Below, piece after piece: positions 9,105 to 17,660 of a stretch of 64,000 nucleotides of DNA (positions are counted from its first letter, which is position 1; each line of letters opens with the position of its first letter). The notes under the pieces were generated by a model that saw only the letters and a list, made by a program, of their open reading frames with translations, did no database searches and was not told the origin of the DNA. This DNA comes from Paracoccaceae bacterium (GTDB taxonomy: Bacteria > Pseudomonadota > Alphaproteobacteria > Rhodobacterales > Rhodobacteraceae). The stretch is from assembly GCA_030148225.1 (NCBI GenBank), contig JASBTX010000009.1, positions 186,001 to 250,000 of the forward strand, written 5' to 3'. A program made the position numbers and the translations under genes.

Positions 9105-10553
9105 TCAATCCATCACATAGCCATAAGAGCCCGAGAAATCCTGCCGCGCCACCTCTGCTTCGGCGCCTTCCGTCTCGGCGCCGCGCTTCTTCTTCTCGTT
9201 GCCAGTTACAGCCCCAAAGAGAAAGAGATCACGCTCGGTGGGGATCTGGACACGGTCCGTCGGCAGCGCGAGCGCCTCTCCCCGGACAGGCGTGACCAGA
9301 TGCGGTGTCACGATGATCACCAGCTCGCTCTGATTGCGTTCATACGAGGCACTGCGGAACAGCGCGCCCAGAATGGGCACATCGCCCAGCCACGGGACCT
9401 GACCACTCAGATCGGTAAAGTCATCCTGCAAGAGACCCGCGATGGCAAAGCTCTGGCCATCGCGCACCTCGATAGTCGAGGTCGCCTTGCGCGTCCGGAA
9501 GCCGAATACGGTGAAACCGGCCGAGTTTGAGACAGAGACGGTCTGATCAAGGCTGCTGACCGAAGTGTCCAGTTTGAGGTTGATTACATCGCCATCAATG
9601 ACCGTGGGCGTAAAGCGCATTTCGACGCCAAAGGGGCGATATTCGATGATCGGGTTGCCTGCGGAGTCGATTGAAGGTGTCGGATATTCACCGCCCGCCA
9701 GAAATTCGGCCTCTTGTCCTGACAGGGATGTCAGGTTCGGTTCGGCCAGCGTGCGGACAACACCTTTGGATTCAAGCGCTTCGAGCAGGACCTGAAATCC
9801 TATTCCGCCCGCGTTCAGCGCGATGGAGAACGCGCCTTCGCGCTCGGTTGTTGAACTGACGCCTGTGGTTGCATCGCCGTCGAATCCGGTCACGAAGTTA
9901 TTGCCGTCTGACAGCACCTGCGACGCACCCTTGACGAGGCTGTCAGCCTCACCCACCGACGCGCCAAGCGAGGCAGTCAGGTTTTTGGAGACCGAGCGCT
10001 GCATTTCAGCAAAGCGAATCTTGAGCATCACCTGCTGCGTGCCGCCGACGGACATGAGGTTTGACACCCGCGTCGGCGCGTAACGTTCGGCCAGGTCCAA
10101 CGCGCGGTCCATGCGCCCGATCGACGAGACGACGCCGCTTAGAACAATGCCGTCATTGGCGGTACGAACCTCGATTTTCTCATTCGGAAGGATCTGTTGC
10201 AGCCGTTCCTTGAACTCGGCGATATCAGGGGTGACATGCACCTCGACATTCGTGATCAGCCGGCCCGAGCCATCCAACAGCGTCAGAGTCGTGCGCCCCG
10301 GCGCCTTGCCCAGCACGTAAATCGTGCGGTCCGACAGGGTTGCGATATCGGCGATGCCGGGATTGGCCACGGAAAGCTCGGCGAAAACGGATTCGCTTTC
10401 GACAACCACCGCGCGGTTCATCGGAACGCTCAGCGCCGAACTGGAGCTGCCCTTGAGCACCTTCAATGTTTGCGCGGAAACCGTGGGCACAATGGCCCCT
10501 GTGCCCAGCGCCAGGCCTGCGAGGCCCGCATAAAATAGCCGTTTCAGTTTCAT
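9105..10553 (-). CDS. cpaC: Tad pilus outer-membrane secretin CpaC/RcpA
   Basis: A 482-residue secretin that forms the outer-membrane channel for the Flp pilus. The signal peptide covers about residues 1-27 (ending VSAQ). An N-terminal domain (DRTIYVLGKAPGRTTLTLL) and a BON-like region (GIVLSGVVSSIGRMDRAL) follow. The C-terminal secretin domain includes VRTLAEPNLTSLSGQEAEFLAGGEYP and SELVIIVTPHLV, which are family hallmarks. About 195 bases separate it from cpaB, while the OmpA-like gene follows within four bases. The length is typical for RcpA. Confidence 0.95.
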   Translation of the reverse strand: MKLKRLFYAGLAGLALGTGAIVPTVSAQTLKVLKGSSSSALSVPMNRAVVVESESVFAELSVANPGIADIATLSDRTIYVLGKAPGRTTLTLLDGSGRLITNVEVHVTPDIAEFKERLQQILPNEKIEVRTANDGIVLSGVVSSIGRMDRALDLAERYAPTRVSNLMSVGGTQQVMLKIRFAEMQRSVSKNLTASLGASVGEADSLVKGASQVLSDGNNFVTGFDGDATTGVSSTTEREGAFSIALNAGGIGFQVLLEALESKGVVRTLAEPNLTSLSGQEAEFLAGGEYPTPSIDSAGNPIIEYRPFGVEMRFTPTVIDGDVINLKLDTSVSSLDQTVSVSNSAGFTVFGFRTRKATSTIEVRDGQSFAIAGLLQDDFTDLSGQVPWLGDVPILGALFRSASYERNQSELVIIVTPHLVTPVRGEALALPTDRVQIPTERDLFLFGAVTGNEKKKRGAETEGAEAEVARQDFSGSYGYVMD

Positions 10554-10690
10554 GTGATCCTGCCTCGTTGATCACGTTTGTCGCGAATACTTTTCCACTG
10601 CCTTTGCTCGGCACAATGCGCCAAGTCAACTTTTTTTCAAGTTTCAATATGTTGTAGGCAATAGTTTGACTGTCCTTTCGCAACATGTTG

Positions 10691-10699
10691 TGTGGATAA
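10691..10699 (-). promoter_or_regulatory. Isolated DnaA-box match
   Basis: TGTGGATAA is a perfect inverse of the DnaA box TTATCCACA. It stands alone in the 194-base non-coding stretch between cpaB and the secretin gene. One match in an intergenic region may be chance; it is listed because the same word occurs twice at 19.45-19.53 kb. Confidence 0.3.
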
Positions 10700-10747
10700 C
10701 TTTGCCCACTCCCCAGATCGGGGAATGGGCGTGTTCAGCCGTGCCAC

Positions 10748-11593
10748 CTAATTCGAGCACGGAATGGGTATCTTGATGACTTCAACGCCTTTGCGGGTTG
10801 AGATCGTGCAGATCCGGGTTTTCTCGACCGAGACCACCTGTTCAGCCTGAACGCCCAAGAGCGTGTTCTGGTCAACATCGACCACCTGGGCAACGCTGTT
10901 ATCGCTGGTGCCGACCAGTGACAGCGTCAGCTTGCCCGAGTTCTGGGCCTGGGTCAGGGCTGCGACCTGCTGGGGTGCGACGGCAACGGTGACGGTCCGT
11001 GCGATCTGTGGATTGGCCTGATCCTTGTCGGCGCGCTGATCCACGGCAATGACCTGCACATTTGTTGCGATCAGCTTGGTCAGGCCGCCTTCGAATTCGG
11101 TATTGCGCGATGCGGACCAATAGACATCGACACGGTCATCAGGGCGCACAAAGCCCGCAACACCGGTGGCGACATCGACCTTGATCGCAAAGGCACGCAT
11201 GCCCGGCTCGAGCAGCGAGGCAAAGCCTGCGTTCTCACCCGGGCGGGTCACCTTGACATCCATCAGCACTTCACCGGCTTCGACACGGCGCAGGACAAAA
11301 CGGGTTTCTTCGGGGTCCTCGGAAAAGAGGACAGCCATATCCTGAAACGCACCCTTGGGGATGCTGTCGACCGGAAAGAGCGCCTCTTTGACGTCTTCTT
11401 CGGCAAGGAGTTCACCATAGGAAAGCGCGCGCGTCGTGACGAATACCGTCTCGAGCGGTACGTTCGCTTCCAGCTTCTGCCGCTGCTCTTCGACAACGGA
11501 CTGATACTGACCGATCCGGTCCTGCGCCATATAGACGGCAAATCCGGCAAGGCCGATGCCGAGGCAAAGTACAAATCCAAACAGGAGTCTCAT
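10748..11593 (-). CDS. cpaB: Flp pilus assembly protein CpaB/RcpC
   Basis: A 281-residue periplasmic protein with an N-terminal signal-anchor (MRLLFGFVLCLGIGLAGFAVYM). A SAF-type domain lies at about 50-115 (VFVTTRALSYGELLAEEDVKEA, then GEVLMDVKVTRPGE), and an RcpC domain follows (GMRAFAIKVD-VATGVAGFVRPDDRVDVYW). CpaB/RcpC associates with the secretin in Tad systems. It follows the second Flp-like gene by about 140 bases and precedes the secretin gene. The family assignment is secure from motif order and context. Confidence 0.93.
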   Translation of the reverse strand: MRLLFGFVLCLGIGLAGFAVYMAQDRIGQYQSVVEEQRQKLEANVPLETVFVTTRALSYGELLAEEDVKEALFPVDSIPKGAFQDMAVLFSEDPEETRFVLRRVEAGEVLMDVKVTRPGENAGFASLLEPGMRAFAIKVDVATGVAGFVRPDDRVDVYWSASRNTEFEGGLTKLIATNVQVIAVDQRADKDQANPQIARTVTVAVAPQQVAALTQAQNSGKLTLSLVGTSDNSVAQVVDVDQNTLLGVQAEQVVSVEKTRICTISTRKGVEVIKIPIPCSN

Positions 11594-11735
11594 GTTTCAC
11601 CCTTTCGATGTCGACCAACAGGTCAGCCAAATGGCACCATGCCCAATTCAGCAGTTTCCTTTTGCGAAACAACTTGGTCAAAAACATGATCGGAATGGGG
11701 AAAATTCAGGCCGTGGGAAACAATGGACCCGGGCG

Positions 11736-11915
11736 TCAGGCGCCGTTGGAAATGTTGCCGAGTATGGTGGCGATCTTGTAGAGAATCTGCGGCCCGATCG
11801 TACCCCAAAGCATGGCGCTGATGATCAGCGTTCCGCCGCTGATCACGACCCACTCCACCGTGCAGCCGCCATCCTCGGCGCTGATAAATTTGCGGATCGA
11901 TCTGTGCATTGCCAT
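11736..11915 (-). CDS. Second small Flp-like prepilin
   Basis: A 59-residue open frame starting MAMHRSIRKF. It has the layout of a Flp/Fap prepilin: a short positively charged leader, a Gly-Gly processing site, then a hydrophobic helix. After the first Gly of the pair the mature residues would read G-C-T-V-E-W, putting the conserved glutamate at position +5. The helix continues VVISGGTLIISAMLW. A cysteine at about residue 18 is unusual for a pilin. It lies between the terminator of the main flp gene and cpaB and is shorter than common ORF cut-offs. It could be a minor pilin; function is inferred from sequence layout and position. Confidence 0.75.
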   Translation of the reverse strand: MAMHRSIRKFISAEDGGCTVEWVVISGGTLIISAMLWGTIGPQILYKIATILGNISNGA

Positions 11916-11967
11916 ACTTTTTACCGGGGTTTCGGGCCAAGGTGCATCCGGGGATGGAGGCCCGAGT

Positions 11968-11997
11968 AAAAAGGGCCGCAGCGTTGACTGCGGCCCT
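11968..11997 (-). terminator. Intrinsic terminator after the flp pilin gene
   Basis: A perfect stem of nine to ten pairs (GGGCCGCAG at 11973-11981 with CTGCGGCCC at 11988-11996) encloses a six-base loop. On the minus strand it is followed directly by five T residues. It lies about 50 bases after the flp stop and before the second Flp-like gene, so it probably ends most flp transcripts and lets only part of the transcription enter the rest of the Tad operon. Confidence 0.85.
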
Positions 11998-12047
11998 GAA
12001 TTCCAGTGTCATCCGCCATCAGGCGGCGACGCGGGAGTAGCGTCGGA

Positions 12048-12215
12048 TTATGCACCGTCGCTGATGTTACCCGTGATGGTCGAGCCTTTCGACGTCAGGG
12101 CGGTACCAACAGTGGATACAACGCCAGCGCCCATCAGAACGACAGCAGCGGTCAGAACAACCCAGTCAACTGTTACAGCGCCGGACTCGTCTTTTGCGAA
12201 TTTGAAAAGTTTCAT
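12048..12215 (-). CDS. flp: Flp/Fap-type major pilin
   Basis: A 55-residue prepilin beginning MKLFKFAKDESG. Cleavage after that glycine would give a mature start A-V-T-V-D-W, with aspartate at +5 where most Flp pilins have glutamate. The hydrophobic helix VVLTAAVVLMGAGVV follows, and the tail is short and rich in Ser, Thr and Gly. The start is set by a strong ribosome site (GGAGGG) eight bases upstream; a longer in-frame extension to 12278 lacks this support. It is the first gene of the Tad locus, followed by an intrinsic terminator, which fits a highly expressed structural subunit. Confidence 0.9.
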   Translation of the reverse strand: MKLFKFAKDESGAVTVDWVVLTAAVVLMGAGVVSTVGTALTSKGSTITGNISDGA

Positions 12216-12347
12216 GATTTCATCCCTCCAAGGATATAGATTTTGAGCCGCCTTCGAGTGATGACGGAATGACTGCAACTAGCCCCGGAATAGAGGCGAG
12301 ATTGTGACCTGTTTCGCGTATTTTAAGGGTAATTCGGGGGTTGGCAT

Positions 12348-12363
12348 TTCGCGATTTCGCGAA
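12348..12363. repeat. Palindrome upstream of flp (TTCGCGA)
   Basis: TTCGCGA at 12348-12354 and TCGCGAA at 12357-12363 form a perfect inverted repeat with a two-base spacer, about 135 bases upstream of the flp start. A related half-site TTTCGCG is seen at 12312-12318. This looks like a dimeric regulator site, but no binding protein can be named. Confidence 0.5.
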
Positions 12364-12419
12364 GGAAGATATGAAAGATACCAGATAAAAATTAATAAAA
12401 ACAGTGCGATGCGTGGAAT

Positions 12420-12448
12420 CGCGAATTTGATTCCCTGACAAATTCGCG
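12420..12448. repeat. Ten-base inverted repeat upstream of flp
   Basis: CGCGAATTTG at 12420-12429 is an exact reverse complement of CAAATTCGCG at 12439-12448, with nine bases between. It lies about 205 bases upstream of the flp start, in a 293-base non-coding region that separates flp from the von Willebrand A gene. Its outer CGCGAA core is shared with the palindrome at 12348-12363. It has no adjacent T-run, so an operator is more likely than a terminator. Confidence 0.55.
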
Positions 12449-12508
12449 CAAACGCCGCGCCGCACAGCGCTGGATGGGAATCTTCTGAACGCTTTGGTCG
12501 TTGCGCTG

Positions 12509-14086
12509 CTAGGGCGCCGCCGCACCCACAGAAAGCTGATAGGATGTGAAGCGGCTTGCGCTTTTGGGCTCTCGGTTTTCGATCCTCAGTGAAAGCGCCT
12601 CGGCATCGGCGGGCAGTTCGACGATCAATTCCTCACCAATGGTCTCGCCGCTCAGCCGTCGCGATGCGCCATCCTTGACCGATGCCAGCCGTATACGATG
12701 CCGGAAATCGGCAAGCTCGGGCGCAAAACGCACGGCAAAGCGGCTTACGCCCGGGATTGCAGGCAAAATCCATGTATCTTCGGCATCATCCAGCCCGATA
12801 TGCCCTGTGATGGGAAATTCGGGGATGAGGGTGGCGGGCCGGTCCTCGGATGCATCTGCGACATCACCATCCGCCGCAGGCACCAGATCGATGGCAAAGA
12901 GCGTATCTGGTGCAACGTAATCGTAATTGTCGCCAATCCTGAGCGTGACACCGGTGCCGTCTGTATCCAGATACTCGAACCGAGCTGAGGTTCCGGGCAG
13001 ATCGCGCACACGTCCCGGACGTGATCCGACGGGTTTTTCATTCGCATCGACGCCCGCAATCGTGAACGCCCCCAGCGCATAGTCGGTTTCCACCGCGTTG
13101 CCGGCAGCGTCCGGCAGGTTGCGGCGCGATTGAAGCAGGCCACGGATAACTACCCTCTGGCCCGCCTCAGAGGCGATGCGGTAATACCGCCCCTCACTCT
13201 TTTCCAGCAATTCGCCAATCGTGTAGAGACCGGGTTCAACCGGAACCGCCGTTTCCAGCGTTGGGCCACCCAAGAGCGGGTTGATGCATTTTTCGATGAC
13301 ACGTTCCTGTTTGCGCACGGTCACCCCGACAGCGTCATCAATGGCCCGCGCGAGCGACGCCTTGTCCCGCGCGTCGAAATAGGCGCCGCCACCCGCCTGT
13401 GCGATGGCCTGCATCTGGGCGCGCTGGTCGGCATCCAGATCAAAGCCCACCACATTGGTCGAGAGGGCGACACCCTGGGCATTCAGATCGGCTGCGGTCT
13501 GGACTGGATCGCCACCGCAGGTCTCTTCCCCGTCCGAGATCAGGATGATCATCCGGTCGCGCGCCTCGAGCGCGGCTAGGTCGATCCCGGCTGCCGCAAG
13601 GCTGGCAGCAATAGGCGTATACCCATAGGCGCTCAGCCCACGTACGGCACGCCGGTGCGCCGGAGCCGCGTCAGTGGCAAAACTGCTGATCAGTGCCGTA
13701 TTGGGGCACGAGGCCGCTTCGGTCTTGTCGACACTGGTGTCAAACCCATAGGCGCGCAAACCGACCATCGCACTGGTCTGATCCAGCCGTCCCAGCGCCA
13801 GTTCCAGCGCGTCCTTGGCAAGCGACAGCTTGGTGTCGCCACCGATCCGGCCCGCCATAGAACCGCTGGCGTCAAAGATGATCTCGACGGCGACCGCGGC
13901 TGTATCTTCAGGGGTGATTTCTTGGCCATCTGAGCCGCGCGTCACCTCCAGTATGCGCCGTTGCACAACGTCAAAGGCCGGGCATTCGGGCACGTCGTTT
14001 GCCACCAATGTCGTTGTTGTCTGGCCATTGCCCGCGATGGTCGTGGACAACAATAATGCTGCGGCAAGCGTGCTGGTGCGGATCAT
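12509..14086 (-). CDS. Secreted von Willebrand factor A domain protein
   Basis: A 525-residue protein starting at MIRTSTLAAALLLSTTIAGNG, a signal peptide; the in-frame ATG eleven codons earlier would bury it. The VWA domain follows, with the metal-site motif DASGS at 72-76, a threonine-containing stretch GYTPIAASLAAAG, and ILISDGEETCGGD. The C-terminal half is beta-rich with repeated-looking segments (RYYRIASEAGQRVVIRG, DTWILPAIPGVSRFAV) that resemble carbohydrate-binding or PPC-type sandwich domains. It should be periplasmic or extracellular and bind a ligand through a divalent metal. It is upstream of flp on the same strand but separated by 293 bases with regulatory repeats, so it is probably a separate unit. 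The ligand is unknown. Confidence 0.8.
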   Translation of the reverse strand: MIRTSTLAAALLLSTTIAGNGQTTTTLVANDVPECPAFDVVQRRILEVTRGSDGQEITPEDTAAVAVEIIFDASGSMAGRIGGDTKLSLAKDALELALGRLDQTSAMVGLRAYGFDTSVDKTEAASCPNTALISSFATDAAPAHRRAVRGLSAYGYTPIAASLAAAGIDLAALEARDRMIILISDGEETCGGDPVQTAADLNAQGVALSTNVVGFDLDADQRAQMQAIAQAGGGAYFDARDKASLARAIDDAVGVTVRKQERVIEKCINPLLGGPTLETAVPVEPGLYTIGELLEKSEGRYYRIASEAGQRVVIRGLLQSRRNLPDAAGNAVETDYALGAFTIAGVDANEKPVGSRPGRVRDLPGTSARFEYLDTDGTGVTLRIGDNYDYVAPDTLFAIDLVPAADGDVADASEDRPATLIPEFPITGHIGLDDAEDTWILPAIPGVSRFAVRFAPELADFRHRIRLASVKDGASRRLSGETIGEELIVELPADAEALSLRIENREPKSASRFTSYQLSVGAAAP

Positions 14087-14149
14087 CCTATCCTCCGGTT
14101 GTTGCCCATCGCATAGCACAGCGGGCGGGCATCGTCACCGGAGGTTGCG

Positions 14150-14989
14150 TTATGCCCCGCCGGGATATCCGAAATTACGAATGACACGCCGTGCTGCATC
14201 GACAAGCGGATCATGCAGTTCCGACAGGATGGCAACACGGTCAAAGCGTTTGGGATCGGCCGCCAGCACATCGCGCAATGTCGTTCCAAAGGCCATCCGA
14301 AGCTCGGTGCCGATGTTGAATTTGCAGATCGCACTGTTGCGGGCGAGGTAGAGACGTTGTTCGACGGGAACGCCCGAGCCTCCATGTATGACCAGCGGCA
14401 GATCGGTCGCCGCGTCGATGGCGTCGATCCGCTCCTGATCCAGCCCGCCCTCCTTGTTTTCCTGGAGATGCACATTGCCAACGGAAATGGCCATGGCATC
14501 CACACCCGTCTGCCGGGCGAATTCGCGCGCCTCCTCCGGGTCGGTGCCTGCGGAAGTCTCGCCGCCGGAATAGCCGACAAAGCCAATCTCACCCTCGCAT
14601 GAAATTCCGGCCTTATGCGCCATTTCGGCGATTTCGGCGGTTTCCTCGATATTCTGGTTCAGCGGTTTGCGCGATCCGTCATACATCAGCGATGTAAATC
14701 CGGCATCCAGCGCCTCGCGGCATTCCTGCATGGTGTAGCCGTGATCAAGATGAGCGACCACGGGAACGCTGACCTCGTCGGCGAGGTGGCGGAACATGGC
14801 ACCCAGTACGGGCAGGGGCGTATGTGCCCGGCACGAGGGACCGGCCTGAAGAATGATCGGGGCGCCTTCGGCCTCGGCCGCATGGGCATAGGCGCGCATA
14901 TCCTCCCATCCCAAAGTCACCAAACCGGCGACGGCATACCCGTTGGTCAGTGCGGGTTGCAGGACCTCTTTCAGCGTCGCGAGTGTCAT
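14150..14989 (-). CDS. Class II fructose/tagatose-bisphosphate aldolase family protein
   Basis: A 279-residue zinc-dependent class II aldolase of the FbaA/GatY/KbaY family. Visible motifs include VPVVAHLDHGYT (catalytic Asp and zinc His), SLMYDGSRKPLNQNIEET, ISCEGEIG, and LVIHGGSGVP with a glycine-rich phosphate-binding loop. The family cleaves ketose bisphosphates or ketose 1-phosphates to dihydroxyacetone phosphate and an aldehyde; the exact sugar cannot be read from sequence. It is monocistronic here, and a 16-base perfect palindrome lies 45 bases upstream, suggesting control by a LacI-type sugar regulator encoded elsewhere. That fits a peripheral sugar pathway better than core glycolysis. 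Confidence 0.85.
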   Translation of the reverse strand: MTLATLKEVLQPALTNGYAVAGLVTLGWEDMRAYAHAAEAEGAPIILQAGPSCRAHTPLPVLGAMFRHLADEVSVPVVAHLDHGYTMQECREALDAGFTSLMYDGSRKPLNQNIEETAEIAEMAHKAGISCEGEIGFVGYSGGETSAGTDPEEAREFARQTGVDAMAISVGNVHLQENKEGGLDQERIDAIDAATDLPLVIHGGSGVPVEQRLYLARNSAICKFNIGTELRMAFGTTLRDVLAADPKRFDRVAILSELHDPLVDAARRVIRNFGYPGGA

Positions 14990-15033
14990 GGGGGCAGGCC
15001 TCTCTGGGGTGGTCAGAGAGACTCATAGCACTT

Positions 15034-15049
15034 TTGCAACCGGTTGCAA
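15034..15049. promoter_or_regulatory. Perfect 16-base palindrome, LacI-type operator
   Basis: TTGCAACCGGTTGCAA is fully self-complementary. It lies 45 bases upstream of the aldolase start and just after the flavoprotein gene's stop. The central CCGG flanked by GCAA/TTGC resembles operators of LacI/GalR-family regulators in proteobacteria. No LacI-family gene is present in the window. Confidence 0.7.
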
Positions 15050-15067
15050 TACCGGCGGGAGGCGCTG

Positions 15068-17488
15068 TCAGCCCCGCATCAGGCTGAATTCCGGGTCATA
15101 GAGGCAAGAGGGGACGACCGTGGCAGGTGTCGCCTCTCCGATCACCTCGACATGCAGCGCGGTTCCCGGGTGGCACAGCCGTGCATCCAGAAAACCCATA
15201 GCCAGATTCTTGCCGACGCGATAGCCCCAGGCGGCTGATGTGATGGTTCCGACAACATTGCCGTCCGAAAGGATGCTGTCGCCCGGATGGGCAGGGGCAT
15301 GGCTGCACCCGATCTCAAGCGTGACGAAACTGGTCTTCAACCCGTTCACATTGCGCTCCAAAAGTGCGGATTTGCCGATGAAATCCTCCTTTTTCATGTC
15401 GACAAACCGGTCCAGGCCACTTTCGAAAGGGTCGTATTCGGTGATCAGGTCCGCCTTCCAGTGGCGGAAGCCCTTTTCGATACGCATGGATTCGACGGCA
15501 TGGCCGCCAAAGAGCCTGAGGTCATATTTTGCACCTGCTTCGCGCAGGGCCAGATAGGCGGCATAAAGCTGATTATTGGGGATATGCAACTCGTAGGCCA
15601 GTTCACCTGAAAAGCTGACCGACATCACGATTGCCGGGGCGATACCGATAAAGGCAGGCCGTACCGACAGCCAGGGGAATGCCGCTGCTGACCAGTCCCC
15701 GCGCGCCACATCCGACAACAGATCGCGCGCCCGCGGCCCGGCGATCACAAGGATCGTCATGTCATTGGTGAGCGAGCGGATATTGACCGAACCGTCATCG
15801 GGCATATGGGCCCGCAGCCAGTCCATGTCATGCCACTCGGCCGCCGCTGCCGAGCCATACCAGACACGACCATCGGGCAGATTGCTGATCGTGGCCTCGG
15901 CCTTGACGCAGCCAGCGTGGTTCAACAGATAGCCAAGGCCGATCCGCCCGGACCGGCGCGGAACGCGGCTGCAGATCATACGATCCAGAAAGTCGTGCAC
16001 GCCCGGCCCGGTCAGCTCATAGCGATTAAAGCCATTCACCTCGGCCATACCAACACCGGTGCGAACGGCCTCGACCTCGGCGGCGATGATGTCAAAAGTT
16101 TCGTTAAAGCGGAATGAGTGCGTTTCGTGGAAGTCCGGATCGGGCTTGTAGTAAAGGCTGCGTTCCCAGCCATTGACCACGCCGAACGCGGCGCCTTCCG
16201 CGGCCAGAACCGGCGTCAGCGGTGTGGTCTTGATCGGCCGCCCTGCCGGGCGATGTTCATGCGGAAAATGAAAGCGGAATTCGTTCTGATAATCCTCGAT
16301 CGCCTTGAGGGCGGTCAGTTCGACATTGCCATGCCCGGTAAACCGGCGCGGATCAAGGCACCAGGTGTCATAGCAGGCCTCACCGTGCACGATCTGCTGG
16401 GCCAGCAACCAGCCATGTCCGCCACCCTCGCCCAGACCGGCGCGCAGCCCGATGATGCAAAAGGCGTTGCGCTTGCCCGGGATCGGGCCGACCAGAGGGG
16501 CGCCGTCAATCGTATAGGTAATGGGCCCGTTGACGATGGTGTGAATGCCAACTTCCTGCAGCGCTGGCATGCGCGCGAACGCCCCCTCCAGCACATCTGT
16601 GACCCGGTCCAGATCATCAGGGCAGAGCGCGTTGGTGAATTTGGGGTCGATCCCGTCCATTCCCCATGTCTTGCAATCCTGTTCGTAAAATCCGACCAGC
16701 AGCCCCTGCTTTTCCTGACGGCAATAGTAATCGCTGATCGGGCAGCGCAAGAGGGGCATCCGGTGACCGGCATCCTGGATCGCCTGTATCGGTTCGGTCA
16801 GGAAATACTGATGCTCCATCGAGGCGACAGGGTGATGCACACCCATCATGGCCCCCACCTCGTTGACGCGGTAGCCACAGGCATTCACGACGATTTCGCA
16901 ATCGATATCGCCCTTGGTCGTGTGCACCGTCCAGCTGAAATCGGGATGCTGCGTCAGCGCGGTGACTGGCGTGTGGCGATAAACCTCGGCCCCTGCGTGG
17001 CGCGCGCGCCGCGCCAGCGCCTGACAGAGCTGCGCCGGGTCGATGTCGCCGTCCAGCGGATCCCACAGACCGCCGACCAGATTGTCGGTTGAGATCAGCG
17101 GGTGCCGGCGGGCGCATTCCTGGGCATCGATCACCTCGAAATTCACGCCCATGCCTTTGGCCATCGAGGCAAAATGGCGATAGCCTTCCATTTGCGCCTC
17201 GGTATTGGCCAGCCGGATGCCGCCGTCACCATGGTGATAGTTGATCGGATATTCCGGGTCTTCGGCAAGTTCCTTGTAAAGGTTGATCGAATGGGTCTTG
17301 AGCCCGACCATCGTCTGGTTCATGCCGAAATTCGTCACCTGCGCCGCCGAGTGCCAGGTTGTGCCGGATGTCAGTTCGTCCCGCTCGACCAGAACCACAT
17401 CGTTCCAACCCTCTTGGGTCAGGTGATACAGGGTTGAGCATCCCGCGATGCCACCCCCGATGACAACGGCCCTGGTTTGCGTCTTCAT
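15068..17488 (-). CDS. Dimethylglycine/sarcosine dehydrogenase-like flavoprotein with GcvT domain
   Basis: An 806-residue two-part protein. The N-terminal half (about 1-390) is a DAO-type FAD oxidoreductase, with dinucleotide motif VVIGGGIAGCS at about residue 8 and SGTTWHSAAQV near 40. The Trp-His pair there matches the covalent FAD histidine of dimethylglycine dehydrogenase. From about 430 onward it is a folate-binding aminomethyltransferase (GcvT) region, with GWERSLYY, GVGMAEVNGFNRYEL and GELAYELHIP. Such enzymes oxidise an N-methyl group and pass the one-carbon unit to tetrahydrofolate. It is divergent from an MttB-family methyltransferase gene, which suggests shared work on a quaternary or tertiary amine. 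The exact substrate is unresolved. Confidence 0.88.
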   Translation of the reverse strand: MKTQTRAVVIGGGIAGCSTLYHLTQEGWNDVVLVERDELTSGTTWHSAAQVTNFGMNQTMVGLKTHSINLYKELAEDPEYPINYHHGDGGIRLANTEAQMEGYRHFASMAKGMGVNFEVIDAQECARRHPLISTDNLVGGLWDPLDGDIDPAQLCQALARRARHAGAEVYRHTPVTALTQHPDFSWTVHTTKGDIDCEIVVNACGYRVNEVGAMMGVHHPVASMEHQYFLTEPIQAIQDAGHRMPLLRCPISDYYCRQEKQGLLVGFYEQDCKTWGMDGIDPKFTNALCPDDLDRVTDVLEGAFARMPALQEVGIHTIVNGPITYTIDGAPLVGPIPGKRNAFCIIGLRAGLGEGGGHGWLLAQQIVHGEACYDTWCLDPRRFTGHGNVELTALKAIEDYQNEFRFHFPHEHRPAGRPIKTTPLTPVLAAEGAAFGVVNGWERSLYYKPDPDFHETHSFRFNETFDIIAAEVEAVRTGVGMAEVNGFNRYELTGPGVHDFLDRMICSRVPRRSGRIGLGYLLNHAGCVKAEATISNLPDGRVWYGSAAAAEWHDMDWLRAHMPDDGSVNIRSLTNDMTILVIAGPRARDLLSDVARGDWSAAAFPWLSVRPAFIGIAPAIVMSVSFSGELAYELHIPNNQLYAAYLALREAGAKYDLRLFGGHAVESMRIEKGFRHWKADLITEYDPFESGLDRFVDMKKEDFIGKSALLERNVNGLKTSFVTLEIGCSHAPAHPGDSILSDGNVVGTITSAAWGYRVGKNLAMGFLDARLCHPGTALHVEVIGEATPATVVPSCLYDPEFSLMRG

Positions 17489-17660
17489 GGTGATCCCTCG
17501 CTTTGCGATCTCAGATTTCCCGGAAGTCCGATGCCGTCAAGCCCCATTCGGTTTCTTTGTTCTTTGCCGAATTTCAGCTTTGGAAATTGTGAAATCGCTT
17601 GGGGCTGCTTGCAATGTCGCCCGGCCCGCATTTCTATGGTCGCGCTGTGCGGAGGGAACG
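17489..17660. promoter_or_regulatory. Divergent promoter region with nested inverted repeats
   Basis: This 172-base gap lies between the flavoprotein gene (leftward) and the MttB-family gene (rightward), so both promoters should be here. AGCCCCA at 17540-17546 pairs with TGGGGCT at 17600-17606. Nested inside, ATTCGG at 17546-17551 pairs with CCGAAT at 17567-17572. The nested arrangement could form an operator or a looped structure serving both genes. No regulator gene adjoins it. Confidence 0.45.

Noticed and set aside
16118-17092. A 324-residue plus-strand frame inside the flavoprotein gene
   Set aside because: Antisense shadow with no recognisable motif; the minus-strand frame has intact FAD and GcvT motifs.
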